Positions 36,701 to 51,000 of a stretch of 64,000 nt of DNA are shown piece after piece. Position 1 is the stretch's first letter; the number at the start of each line of letters is the position of its first letter. This DNA is from Babylonia areolata (lineage: Eukaryota; Mollusca; Gastropoda; Neogastropoda; Buccinidae). A program made the position numbers and the translations under genes. Below the pieces are notes generated by a model. It searched no databases and had not been told where the DNA came from. It was given only the letters and a program-made list of their open reading frames with translations. The stretch lies in NCBI RefSeq assembly GCF_041734735.1, contig NC_134905.1:11844714-11908713 (forward strand), written 5' to 3'.

Positions 36701-39700
36701 GAAGACAAAGGGACAATGAGAGAGAATGAGAGAAAAAAGATGGCAGACCTTGGCAAAAGAGTTGAGGTGTTCGGGCAGCACGCTCTGCTCCGGTTCAATC
36801 TCAATGGCCTTCAGCAAGTTGGGACAGATGTAGTTGCTCCACATGTCTGATACGTAATGCTCTCCCCTGATGCTGGCACACTCCAGCAGGTATGGCAGTG
36901 ACTCTGACGCTGCTATCCGCACGTCTGTACGTAGGGATTTAAGGAACACGCTCCACCATATCCTTGCCTGCCTCTCCAAAGCTTAGAATGCATGTTTTGA
37001 AAGCCTCAAGGCCTGACCTAGCACGTTGGGTTACTCTGCTGGTCAGGCACCTGCTTAGCAGATGTGGTGTAGTACATATGGATCTGTCCAATCACAGTGA
37101 TGCTTCCTTGAGTAACTAAACTGAACTCTCCAAATCTTATCTATTTTACAAACAGCATAAGATTTATATTACTGTATTACTTATTTGTCACAACATATTT
37201 CTGTGTGAAATCTGGGCCAGTGCAGCATCACCTTTTTGTTCTGTATGTGTTTTACTATCAACATGGATTTATCAACCCGTTTTTGGCCAAGGTGAGCCCT
37301 TTTGTTGTCATGGTTTATATTATGTGTGCTATGTGCATGCTTCACACAGGACCTCTGTTTATCATCTCATCCAAAAAACTAGCACCCAGACCAGCACTCA
37401 AGATCCGGTGGAGAGTGGGGAGTAAAAATCCTCGTCCATACATGGACCAAAGGACACTCGCTTCCTTGTCAGGTACAATATTACCACTCCACACAACTCT
37501 ACCTGACTCACCCTGTCCAGAATCAAGAAAGACACATGCCAAGAAAAACCACAATCCCCCCTTCCCCCTTTTCACACACACCCACTGCCATGCCTAGCAG
37601 AAAGGATACCGTCATGGAAGTAGAACTTGAGCAAAGGAACCATGATCTTCACCACTTCTTCAGAATACTCAGCAAAGGCTTCTTTCAGCTCACGGGCATA
37701 GCACACCAACATCTGACAGGCTGTTGCCTTCTCCTCAAGACCAGCTGTGCGGATGCCAAAGTTTTGCTGCCAACACAAAAATTCACAGTAGTTTTGAATA
37801 ATCCTGTTTGGGCATGGAGGGTGTCAAATGACCATCAAACACAGGAAAACCACTCACCTAAAAGCATCAAAGAAATTGAATCACACCGTCAAACACACAC
37901 AAAGACAGAAAACCTCACCACCCTTCTTCGTTCTGCTTTGTTTAAACTCTCTCCACCCTAACAATCCCCACTGGGAATGTTGTCACACAAAGCTTTTAAA
38001 CAAACATTCTGGATATGGAATCGGGCAGGGATGGGGGGGGAGGGGAATTCTGATTCTGCAGAGTAATGACATAATGGTGTAATACGCTAATAATAGGAAA
38101 TCTCATTAAATGTCAAGTACTTCTCAAACACAAAGGGCAGAAACAAGCTGAAACATGAAGACAGGAAACATTGTGCTTGACACCAGTTACCTGGTCATAT
38201 TTCAGCCTTTTTTCTTTATTTATAAAAATATATAAAATATTTCATTACCTAACTTGAAATAATACTTTTTTCCCCATTAGACCTTACAAGTGTGCAGTGT
38301 GTGGTGAAAATCATGGGAGACAAGAGGGAGGGTGGAGCACGTTAGCAGACATACTTATCGCTGCGGATCTGGCTTTCTGGTCCAGAAGCACAGCAGCATC
38401 CTTCACAGCCAACAGGCATTCAGTACTGCCAGGTATGTCTAAAAGAAAATGAAAACCTAGGGAAAAAAATTGGGGCAGCAACAAAAATACATGTAGCGTT
38501 TAAAGAAGGGGGGAAATACCCCCCACCCCCTTCCCCTCCACACACTGAGGTAAACAACAGCTCTCATCACAATTCTCACCTGGTCACCGATGGTGACAAA
38601 CTGCCAGTCCTCATCGTCCTCCATCTCCTTCATGTCTTCACCTGCGACAGAGACAACCAATCAGAACTGACTTCACACCAAACACACAGGCACTTGATGT
38701 AGTCCTCTCTTCCTCTCCCCTCCCTCCACATCACAACTTAAAATCAATTATGTCCATGGGGGAACCCAAGAATAATCAATATTTCTAACTGCTCTCTGAA
38801 GTTACACACACATCTGTAATAAAACACACATAAGCTTTCCTATATCATGCTGTCACTCACTGTCAATGACGGCCACTTCAGGTTTGAGAGAGGCAGCTTT
38901 CAGCACTGGTCCCATCACCATGGGCAGATACTGCTGGAAGTCCTTGCCCAGGATCTTACACATCCGTGCCCATGCCGAGATCATGTAGGAGATCTGTAAC
39001 ACCAGTACACTTATGTAGGGGATCTCTAATACCACTACACTGATGTAAACTATCTAACACTTGTACACTGATGTAGGAGTTATGTAACACCAGTACACTG
39101 ACAAAAGATATCTGTAACACCAGCACATTGATGTCAGATATCTGTAACACCAGCACACTGATGAAGATATCTGTAACACCAGCACACTGATGAAGATATC
39201 TGTAACACCTGCACACTGATGAAGATATCTGTAACACCAGCACACTGATGAAGATATCTGTAACACCAGCACACTGATGAAGATATCTGTAACACCTGCA
39301 CACTGATGAAGATATCTGTAACACCTGCACACTGATGAAGATATCTGTAACACCTGCACACTGATGAAGATATCTGTAACACCTGCACACTGATGAAGAT
39401 ATCTGTAACACCTGCACACTGATGAAGATATCTGTAACACCTGCACACTGATGAAGATATCTGTAACACCTGCACACTGATGAAGATATCTGTAACACCT
39501 GCACACTGATGAAGATATCTGTAACACCAGCACACTGATGAAGATATCTGTAACACCTGCACACTGATGAAGATATCTGTAACACCAGCACATTGATGAA
39601 GATATCTGTAACACCTGCACACTGATGAAGATATCTGTAACACCTGCACACTGATGAAGATATATGTAACACCAGCACACTGATGAAGATATATGTAACA

Positions 39701-40259
39701 CCAGCACAGACCTGCCTAGGTTCCCAAATACCTCTCAGTAGTAGAACCCCAGTTTTCAGTAGTTTTATGGTAGTTTTCAGTAGTAGGACATGGCGGCATT
39801 TACACTTTAATACACTCTTCATTACATCTTCTTTGTACTAACTAAGACATGATTTGGGGCTAATCATCAAACATATAAGTGAAGCTTTCAGTAATCACAG
39901 AGATACCAATCCCCAAAGACAAAAAGGAGCACCTTCACGTGACAAAATCACCAACATAAAATGGCTGACTTACAGTTACCATCATTTATTTTATTCATGA
40001 CACAGCCTTTCCCTTCCTCTCTCTCTTAGTTTTTATCTGTATGCAGAGATAAGATTCCAAAACTGTGAAATTTACCATAACATGCGAGGGGATCTTGGGG
40101 ACTGTATTAGGAGAGCAGTGTATGTGTTTGTGTGTGTGTGTGTGTGTGTTCAATTCAACCCTGTGTGTGTGGTGAAAGAGGGGCGAGGGTAGGGTGAAAG
40201 TGTGTGTGTGCCTGAGAGAGAGACAGAGAAAGTATGTTTTGTATTTTGTTTTCAGTCAG

Positions 40260-40302
<43 letters not shown>

Positions 40303-40473
40303 TGCGTGTGAGTGTGTGTGTGTGTTTGCAAGAGTGATAGTGTATGTGTGTTTCTTTTTTCAATTCAACTCTGTGTGTGTGTGTGTGTGTTTGCAAGAGT
40401 GAGAGAGTATATGTGTGTGTTTTTTCAATTCAGCTCTGTATGTGTGTGTGTGTGTGTGTTTTCAATTCAGCTC

Positions 40474-40517
<44 letters not shown>

Positions 40518-40816
40518 ATTCAGCTCTGTGTGTGTGTGTGCTCAAAGCCTCAGTGAAACTGACCCCCCAATAAACTGTTTATAACCCAGGTACTGTGCAT
40601 GATTCACCAGTCTCAATGTTCTGCAGGTGTCAATATTAACTTCTTCTTTTTTTAAACTTGCACACAGACACACAAAATAAAGAGCAAATAATGTTTCCCA
40701 TAGGCTGAAAATCTGAGATCTATCATGGACTTCTGTCTGTAAACCTGGGGAACATTTGGCAATTTCAAAGAATTATGACTGTAAAAAATGAAAAACAGTC
40801 TTAACATACCAATATA

Positions 40817-40870
<54 letters not shown>

Positions 40871-41857
40871 TTCAGCATTCACACAGCATAATTTTGAGGG
40901 TATGGTGAGGGTTAACACCGACACATTAAGACAGTGAGGAACATAGAAAACAAGGCTGAGACAGTCCCAAAGAGAGAAGGTGGTCACCGTGGTGCAAACT
41001 GCCGTTACATCCACATGGTAGTTGCACGGAAACAGGCTTTCCACACTGCCCTTTGATATGCGACTGGTTCTTCAGAACTGGACTTGGACACCCTCTCACC
41101 CTAACCTATCATCTCTACCTAAACCACTACTGGCATTTCTCTTCTGGCCAAGTAAAAAGGAGGCAGAAGTGGCGAGTATGGTGCGGACTGTGGTAATGAA
41201 ATGTAAGAGGAAAAGGGTGGGAAAGAAAGAGAGCTAGAGGGAGTGACTGGATGCCCATGAAAGGTGGGAGGGGGATTGTGGTAGTCCTGTTTGTGGTGAT
41301 TTAGACGAGAGTCATATATGGTTGGATAGAATGAATCTGGGTACTTTGTTCATGGTGCTTAAGCAATTTCTTTTCAGGAATTAACATACAGGACCTTCTG
41401 AGAAGACAAGTCAGAGAGAGAGAGAGAGAGGTCTCTCTCTATTATGGTGAAATCGGTATTGTATGAGAGAAAGACAGATGGGGGCCACTGATCTAAACAG
41501 ATTTCATAATAATTCTGTTATCACCAACCACCTTCCATTCCTTCAACATGTGACAACACACACACACAAAAAGGGTGGAAAACCCGATGAGAGACATCAG
41601 GCAATTTTGGCACTTCAGCTACAGATCTCAGATCTAAATAACATCCAACTGCAGCCATCAAGTATATTACACATCATCTGCTGATGCAATTTCAGCAAAA
41701 AAGCATTAGTTTAATTGACTAACAGCCCTGGTGGCAAGACAGGACTAGAGATCTCGTGTGTGTGTGTGTGTGTGTGTGTTTGTGTTTGTGTATGTGTGCG
41801 AGTGCACATGTGTAAGTGTGCAAATGTTTCTTAATGGGGTGGGGTAGGTGTCTGTAC

Positions 41858-41895
<38 letters not shown>

Positions 41896-41970
41896 TGCCC
41901 AGTGTGTGTGTGTGTGGGGAGGGGGGGTTCGTTCTTTAGTTTAGCGTCGTTTCACTATTAGTGATATTAG

Positions 41971-42032
<62 letters not shown>

Positions 42033-42130
42033 CATGTCAAAATTAAGTTTAGTGTGAAAAACATAGTATCAGCACATCAGGCCATGGGTACATCAGTACA
42101 CTCCTGAAGACAAGAGTGAATCTTAGTCTG

Positions 42131-42185
<55 letters not shown>

Positions 42186-43690
42186 TCAAAACATGCTAGA
42201 CCTCATCAAAAAGGACACAGTAACTGACTTTCTGCCGGAACTAAGTAATGCATAATGTTTGGCACAAGAGTTGGTTCCATCGATGCAGAACAGATCAGAA
42301 ACATGCCTTTCATTATCAGCACGGCTGAAAAGAACATAGTAATAGCTTTTTTGGTTTTGTTGTTGTTTTTCCCCAATTTTGTTGTTAAATGCATGAGCAG
42401 TAGTGTTATAACAGCCGTTGTCAGCGACACATCTAAGTTTCACCCCCTTCCCCGCTTTCTGTCCAGATTTGCACAGATCTCAGGAAAGGACTCTGGGGCT
42501 TTTCTGCAGCAGTCACGCCCAACTGAAAGATGCATCATTTTGAAACTTTTTTTTAAAACAAAATGGAAAAGCACATTTACATATTTCAGAGTAGCTCTAA
42601 CATCCCTGGAAAAAACAGCATGATAGAACATGTTTTGTATCAGCATGATAGTACATGTTTGTATCATATTGTACTGATTTGTGTTACTTTTCGTAACAAC
42701 ACACACAAATACACAAAGTAACAACAGATAAAAAGATAAAATGCAGACTTGCAGCACATTATTGCATTGCATTGCATCACTGTTGTGGTTGTCATTATCA
42801 CTGTCATTATCACTAAATATCTCCCATGGTGATTCATCATTACCTGTGGGTCATCATCTGCCAAGTCCTGCTGGTCAGTCTGTGTCTTCAGCAGTAACTG
42901 CATCACTTCGTTACAGTCCTGACTGAACTGTAACACACACACACACACACATACATATAAATACACACATACATGAATACACACAAGAACCATGAAACGT
43001 TTGACCAGCAACATATGCATCATTAATAGAAAACATTTAAAGTCATCAAAGCAAAATTCATTTGGTGATTTAACAAGCACCAAAAAATTCAAGCAGTCAT
43101 TCTAACACATGAAACTGGTGATAAAATAAAGATAAGAACACATCACATAATAATCTTTGCCTTCTTTATGAATTTTTTTCCAGCTTTAACCCATTCAATG
43201 CCAGAAAATTTTCAACAACAAAAAATTAATAAAATAAAGTGCTCTCTGCTTGCCAGGGAATTTTGAGGATTCGGGCGTAATAATAAAAACAACAACAAAA
43301 AACAACACCCCCCCCGCCCACCTTCAAAATCATGGACTGATGGAGTTACTAAAATCAATCACAACCACACACCCATGAACATCTGTGATATTTTTGGCAA
43401 ATGGTGGCACACACATATCATATTCCAACCTTTTGTGAATGTACACTGCGGTATATAGCTTTCCACTGGCATCCCCTAGTTCATACACTGACAACATGCC
43501 ATTTGTCACGCATGCTAAAGCAGACGTGCACCCTCCCCACAATACCTACTACAGACACCATGACACAAACAAGCCCACACAGAAATAGATCTTTATAATG
43601 TATTTAATGTGTGTATGTAGTATGTCTGAAAAAATCAAACGAAAAAAAACAACAGAAGTGTGTCTTAGCCTTCCCACAAAGTAACCACAA

Positions 43691-43737
<47 letters not shown>

Positions 43738-46700
43738 GTGTGAGAGTGTGAGTGTCTGTGTGCTCATGTGCATGTATGCATGTATGTGTGTTGTCTATGT
43801 GTGTTGTCAGTTTTTGTATATATGTGTATGAAAACATGTGCATTTTGACATGCGGGTGTTTGTGCCTGTATGCTGTCAGTGTGTGGGCCACAAAGCACAC
43901 CTTCTCTCTGCCGACAGCCAGCCCGATCAGACTGATGCACTCAATGGTTTTTCCCCGCAACAAGCGCAGCTCATCCCGTGTGGCATTCTGGATGATGTAC
44001 TTCAGGCACGGCATGAACCTGCACCACAAGGTCTCAAATCACTCACACAACACAATACACATCAGGGCTTCAAATACCCACCTGTCGATTGTCCACAACC
44101 ACTACACCTTTAACTCACTCGGAACAACAAGTTTTCTCCCTTGCTTTTCCCCACAGACGGCCCATTTGTAAGGGTTTGGAAAAAAATTACAAAAAATACA
44201 AAATACTGTGTAAGAAAATGAAACTTTCAAAACTGGTTTTTTTACGTGTTGAGCTATTACATAAAAAAAAAATATCAAATTTCTCATCTTATTTTTACAG
44301 TTTTGCCATATGTAGAAAATACTGCCAATTTTTCACCCCGAATCACCATACCCATGCTCGCTTTCTGCATTAAATTTGCTTTCTTCTTCATCATCATCCA
44401 CCTCTTAATGTCCGACCCTTCACTTTGTAGCATTTCAAGTACTTCGGCAACCCTAAAACATTGCCGTCACTGCCTTGTTCGCTTCACAACATTCTGAGAA
44501 GAGGCCGCTTTGCTGACAGGCTGGCACGCGAGCAGACGACCGGTCAGTGACTTTGTCAGCGTGTGTGCGAGACAGGCCACACATCCCAGACTAACCAATC
44601 ACACTGTTCGATTGTGGAGTGACCCAGAATAGCGCACTCTGCTTGGCTAATCACAAAATCACGTGTACAGCGCATGATGGAATTTTACTTTCGGAGAATG
44701 CTATTCCATTCCTTCGTCCGAAACCGAATACGTTTTGTGTAGGAATGCGTGAGCATTCCTTCGTCTGGAAAGAGTTAAGCAGACAAGTGGAAAAGCTCTC
44801 TCCACTTGTCTGTTGGGCAACCAATATTTTTTTTACTGTCAGTGAATGGGTGATTAAGCTCAGATTCAGTGCACACTGATCACATTTCCCTACTCCTCCC
44901 TTTTCACAGACACAAGGTGTATTCTGTGAATAAAATGTGTGCATGTGGAAACTTAAAAAATTCTCTGTCCTGCTTCTCATTTCTTCTTACTGTTATTAAC
45001 CACTTGAGTGCCTATGTCAGCTAACGTCCTACAAAAAGTGTTGCTATAGTGCCTTAAGACGTCCACTGACATCCTGCACATGTTCTGATTTTTCCTTCAT
45101 TGGAGTATGGATAACTATAGCGATGGACAAGGATCTCTCTTGTCTGATGATTGGTTTGAACACAAAGGTGAATCACAAGGACAGAGATGAAACTGACAGT
45201 CCATTTTTGGTAATTCAGTCCGTCTGTACAGACTGTTTTTGAACAAGTGGCTATGACTGACAGAATATGTGCAGCGAGTGTTGGAAGAGGGGGAGGAGAG
45301 GGAGAGAAGTGAATAAGACAACAGGTCAAATGCCAGCCAGATGGTGTGAAGTGGGCGTGGCAGTTGGAGGCCAGTGCACTCACATGTCACTGCATACTGC
45401 AGGAAACAGACAACCGCCACCGCTCCATGATTTTCAAGAAACGCAGGGCTGAACCTGCACTGGAAGTGAAGCACATGCTTTTTGTTTTTAACACCTGTCA
45501 TTGAATCAGGTGGCAAGCCAGATGCACAGGAGACACTCAAAATCCACCCACGTACAACCCTTGACATCAAAGAACTTCACCCTCTAACATGCAAAAGCTC
45601 TTAGCTGTCAAAAAACTTGCCAGCTCAGTTTCTGACATCCTGATTGATCTTTTACATTGACTATACCCACCTTTGTCATTGTTGGGACAGTAATTCACTG
45701 ACATGTCTACATGAGTTGTGATTTATTCGTATAAACTTATAACCTGTTTTAATTTCTTCTGCAGGTATAATCTGATAATAGGCATGTTATTTCTTGCTGT
45801 ATTTGTTTTTCTTCATGGGTGTCATTATGTAGCAGTGGGGAAAAAAATTTTGACTTTAAATGCCTGATCAGTTATCTACAATCAAACTAACTGGGGAAAA
45901 AACCCAGTAGCAGAATCTATATTCATTTTCCTTCAAAAAATGTTTACTTTCTTTCCCCATCTCCCACAGGTTTTTCTTTTCACTACAATTTTTTTAAATT
46001 CATTACCCCCAAATACTCAAATTCACTGGCAAGGGGAGAGCACTTATTTACAAAATTCTCTGGCACTCAACTGGTTAATGTAGGTACCGGCAGTCAAAAT
46101 TTTAAAATAGAAAAAAAGATTTGTGATACATTTTATAAAAAAAAAAAAAAAAAACTACTTTAAAAAATAGACAAAACACAAAAAGAATGAAGTCTCTACC
46201 TTTCTTAGTTTCTGAGATATGGCCATTTTAAGATGACATGTCATGACAAACTTAGATTTTCCTCAAGTTCAGTGATACCTGAACAGCATAATCATTACCA
46301 CAGCAGACCCATCTTATTACTTTTCAAGAGTACATAACATATAAAAAAAATAAAAAGAAAAAACAAATCCATTACCCAGAAAGTTTCTATTTTACAGAGC
46401 CTCAAATTTGACAAAAATGCCAGTTTCATATGTCCAAAATACCCTGATAAAGCATTTTTGGAGGGCAGCCACACAAAAACTATACATTAGAAACAGCTGA
46501 AATCTATGATTCGGACCCCATACAACATACTGATTTTGCTTTTTTTTTCTGTACAGTTAACTTGATTTACAAATGAATAATTGGCCTTTAAAAATGGGGT
46601 TTTCCTTAATTTGTGGGATGGAAAAAGTGACGTCACAAGCTGTCAAACTTAAAACAGCTCTAACTCAAAAACTATTTGATGGATTTGCTTCAAATTTTGC

Positions 46701-48049
46701 ATGAGTGTTAAGAATGTTACAACAAACAATTCTATTCAAAACAGTAATATACAAACATCAAACCGGCAATTTTGGTTTATCCATATGAAGAAAATGAATA
46801 TGTCTTGATGTACAAAAAATCTTAAATCAGTGAATAAAAAAAAAAGTCTAACATATTTCTTTTAATCTTAACAACTTGGCAATATATGTACTACTTTATG
46901 TTTGTAGACTGTTTCCATAACATGAAAAAATGAAACAAAAGAGGAAAAAAAAAAGGGGTTGGTGGTGTTTGAGGGAGGTTGGTGGCATTGTCACTGACTG
47001 TCAACAAGATTTATGCGAATCTCTGTACAAGTATGTCTTCCTCAGTTTGTCATGTTCAGGAACAGACCACATTCTGCCATTCTGCATTGTAACTTCAAAA
47101 CCAAAAGAAAACACAAACATTGCAGAAATACTCCCATCTTCTGGCTTATGTGGCCACACATGTGTTGTTGGCAACTGTACATTTGTGTGGAACGTTCACC
47201 TTAGCCTGGTCTGGTCTAAAAATTTCAGACACTTCCGACATGAAAATCATTGTCACTGAAGACAGCAATATTTTCTCCAATCCTGGTGAAAACAAAATCC
47301 TTAAAAGTGTTTTCTTCTTCAGCTGTGTCGCTGGATTCTGCAGACAGGTCATGGTCTGTATCAACATCCACTGGCTCTGAAAAAAAAAATCATCTGATCT
47401 GATACAGATAGTTTACAAGTTCACAAAATGCAGGCTAAATCACTAAATGTTTAAATATTGGTTTATGATTTTATGTACCCAAAGATGGTTCAATGTGTGC
47501 TGCCCGGAATGCATGCATGTACACATATACTGAATGCATCTGCAAGTGCATCAATTCATTGATTCATGCTCTGTGTGTGTGTGTGTGTGTATATGTGTGT
47601 GTGCATAATTATAAGCTTTGCATTGTTTGTACTTTTTGTGTTTTTTCTCATGTAGCTTTGGTATTTGCGTATAAGAACAGATTTATATAATATTGCTGCA
47701 GACCATATAAGAAAACAAAAAGAGGAGTAAAACCTGTCAAGGCTCTTCTCTATGGACAGTTACATTAATATTTGCAATTGTCACTAAAACGGTGATTTTT
47801 CCCTCCTATTAATGAAAGCTAGTTTCTATTACTTACTTATTTCTTATTTAACATTTGTTACATGTGTTAATGTTTGTTATCAAAAGGTATTGCATTAAAT
47901 CAGCAGTGGTGTGAAACCTGCATGTACAGCAAAGACACTGGGTATAAAATGCTTTGCACAATATTCATCATTCTGTCCCTCAGTGTTAGCACAAAAGCAC
48001 ACACACACACACAGCGGATGTGTTGCTGCCTGAGTGCATGCACACTTCA

Positions 48050-48083
<34 letters not shown>

Positions 48084-51000
48084 CGTGTGTGTGTGCTAAA
48101 ACTATAAGAGAAGGAGAAAGAGAGAGTGTATTGACAAATGTAAACAAAGAGCTTGATGATGTGAAACAATTATGTACAATGGCCTTTGATCCCATCTCTC
48201 CATGCTCAGATTGTGATATAGATAATTATATTCCATTAATGTTGGTATTTATTTCTGAACTAAGTTAACAATAAGTAATAACAAACCAATCTCAATAATT
48301 ATGTTAACCTAGTTAACTAGGTCACGAGAGGCCTATGAGGTGGTTGTTTCCGGCTTATGTCATGATCAATTGTCTTCATTTAAATCGGCGATCCTTTCTT
48401 TTAGAATCCCAAAATGTATATAACAATATAACAAAATGCAAAATAATGCATTTACGTTTCATTACAAGAGTTTTCATACAATATTTCAGTCTAGAATAAA
48501 ATAGTACTGACACGAAACACAACTGGTGGAAACGTGTCGATCACTTCATCAAGCAGTCAAAGCTCACTCCATTTATCACGAAATCAGAACGATCCTATGG
48601 ATTAACAAGCTCTAAAAACTGCGTGGATCAATTAATTATGAATCAATCTATAAAACCCGTAACACTTACCGAGATGAATTTTGATCTGGACGACGAAAAC
48701 GCTTGAAATGTTAGCGTCATCGCTTGTCGATTTCATCGGAGCTGCCATCGCCGAGTCGAGTCAATGTGTGAATGTGTGTCACTGTTGCAAGTGTGCTTTT
48801 AATTGGCTGCGGTGTAACTGAACACATATGAATACATTGACCTTTGGTACCATTCGAATCAGTGAAAAATAAGCTTTCTATCGCATAATGTTACATTGTA
48901 TTTAAAAGCTTTACTTTGGTGGAAAAAGCCTTCAAAATGTTCTTTTAACTGATCGGTGTGCTGGCTTTTTGTTATAAAACAAATTAATAAAATAACTGAT
49001 GGTGGAACTTGTTAAGGCTTCGACCTTGCGGTTTGACCTCATTTGAATACTGGGGATGGTAAATTCCACAACCTATAAACAAAGCAAAACAAGTGACCCT
49101 CGGACAACGCGAATGTCCGCCATAGCGGAAGCGCGACATGGGGTGAGTTTCACCGATTACGGTAGGCAGTTCTCGGAACGAATAAACACTCACACTCGCA
49201 TACAAGAATATATATGAACAATCGATTGAAAGATTAATGGCTTATATTTATTTTCATTATGTTTTAAACACGATTTATACACAATTTCACACAAAAATCA
49301 TCAAGTGAAAAGTGACAATTTTCGATTGGCTGCTGGCTTTCCCGCAGCCTGTGTTAGCGGGTGCCGGTACCTAGTTAACGAAACAATGTTTTTTTCTGAA
49401 CTCTTCTTCTTTGTTCGTGGGCTGCAACTCCCATGTTCACTCATATGTACACGAGTGGGCTTTTACATGTATGACTGTTTTTACCCCGCCATGTAGGCAG
49501 CCATACTCCGTGTTCAGGGGAGTACATGCTGGGTATGTTCTTGTTTCCATTACCCACCGAACACTGACATGGATTACAGGATCTTTAACGTCCTTATTTG
49601 ATCTTCTGCCTGCATATACACACAAAGGGGGTTCAGGCACAAGCAGGTTTGCACATATGTTGTCCTGGGAGACTGGAAAAATCTCCACCCTTTGCCCAGC
49701 AGGTGCTGTTACTGAGATTCAAACCCAGGACCCTAAGATTGAAAGTCCAATGCTTTAACCACTCAGTTATCACGCCTGTCTACAAACTATAAGAATTATG
49801 TCTGCTGACTTGTCTTTGCTTTACTGGTAGTTACTTTCACTTTGTAGACACACATATTAGCAGTCTCACATCACTAACACAACATGGTACAATACATACA
49901 AACACATGCAGGTTCAAAGGTTGGGTTTTTTTGTTTTTGTTTTTTAACATGTGTAAATAAGTACACAAAAACAAAGATACTCTCACTAACACAAACACTT
50001 AAACAGATACAAATATTCGAAACAATTAAAATACATACAGACTTATGCACTCACACATGACAATGCATGTACACAAAAGTATACACAAACACAACACACT
50101 GCACTCACACACACAAGCACTCACCCTATCCCCACATACCTGTCATAGTATTCAGTGAACCTGTCCTCAGCGGTGTCAGCCACAGAAGCCAGGGTCACGA
50201 TGACCTGCTCCAGCACCAGTTTATTCCCCTTCTCTATGTGCTGTCAACACAACATGTCATGTTCTCTATGTGCTGTCAACACAACATGTCATGTTCTCTA
50301 TGTGCTGTCAACACAACATGTCATGTTCTCTATGTGCTGTCAACACAACATGTCATGTTCTCTATGTGCTGTCAACACAACATGTCATGTTCTCAATGTG
50401 CTGTCAACACAACATGTCACATTCTCTATTTGCTGTCAACACATCATGTCATGTTCTCTATGGGCTGTCAACACAACATGTCATGTTCTCAATGTGCTGT
50501 CAACACAATATGTCACATTCTCTTTGTGCTGTCAACACAATATGTCACATTCTCTTTGTGCTGTCAACACAACATGTCATGTATTCCCCTGCCATTCTCC
50601 ACTACTACATTCTCCAGAACAAAAAACAACATAGTATGGAAGAATGTTTAAAAAAGAAAAAAAAAGGGAAAATATGCCGTGGGGGATCCCTTCTTTTTTT
50701 TAATCCGAATAGAAAAATAAGTATCAGAAAAATTGGAGGCTGAAGAAACAACACAAAAAACAGCAGCATAAAAAAACAACAACAAAAAATAACTGCATCT
50801 GTTTCACTGCTGGGATCATCAGGCACTTGCGTCTTCTATCAGAGTTAACAACAGACCATCCAGTATGCAAGAGGTCAAGAACAAAAAAGTAACTTGAGTG
50901 CCACAGTCATTTCGTCAGCAGCCATGAATGGAAAGTTCAACCATGGACATTTCTAATAGAGTTACATCTCTAACAGAAGGCTTGAGATCTCCATGTGCAA

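Noticed and set aside
38994-39715. CRISPR-like regular repeat
   Set aside because: Units are head to tail with no unique spacers, and the context is a eukaryotic intron.
38956-39822. Long minus-strand open frames (up to 288 aa) of repeated [20 protein letters not shown] type
   Set aside because: The 29-bp unit lacks stops in all three frames on this strand, so any array of it is open. It is an intronic minisatellite.
40202-40584. Cys/Val-rich open frames
   Set aside because: Translations of (GT)n; the same holds for frames at 10102-10456, 55408-55638 and 57314-57931.
16340-46720. Shared string around gaaattttgcatg at 16690 and 46700 as a repeat linking the two SH3/Tudor-like loci
   Set aside because: The two occurrences have opposite orientation relative to the domain copies and match only over about 25 loose bases.
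49700-49783. tRNA-Ser/Leu gene on the minus strand
   Set aside because: Same reason: it is the head of a full SINE with body and tail.
50067-50743. Three overlapping frames rich in [17 protein letters not shown]
   Set aside because: Produced by the 32-bp array in all frames; no independent coding evidence.
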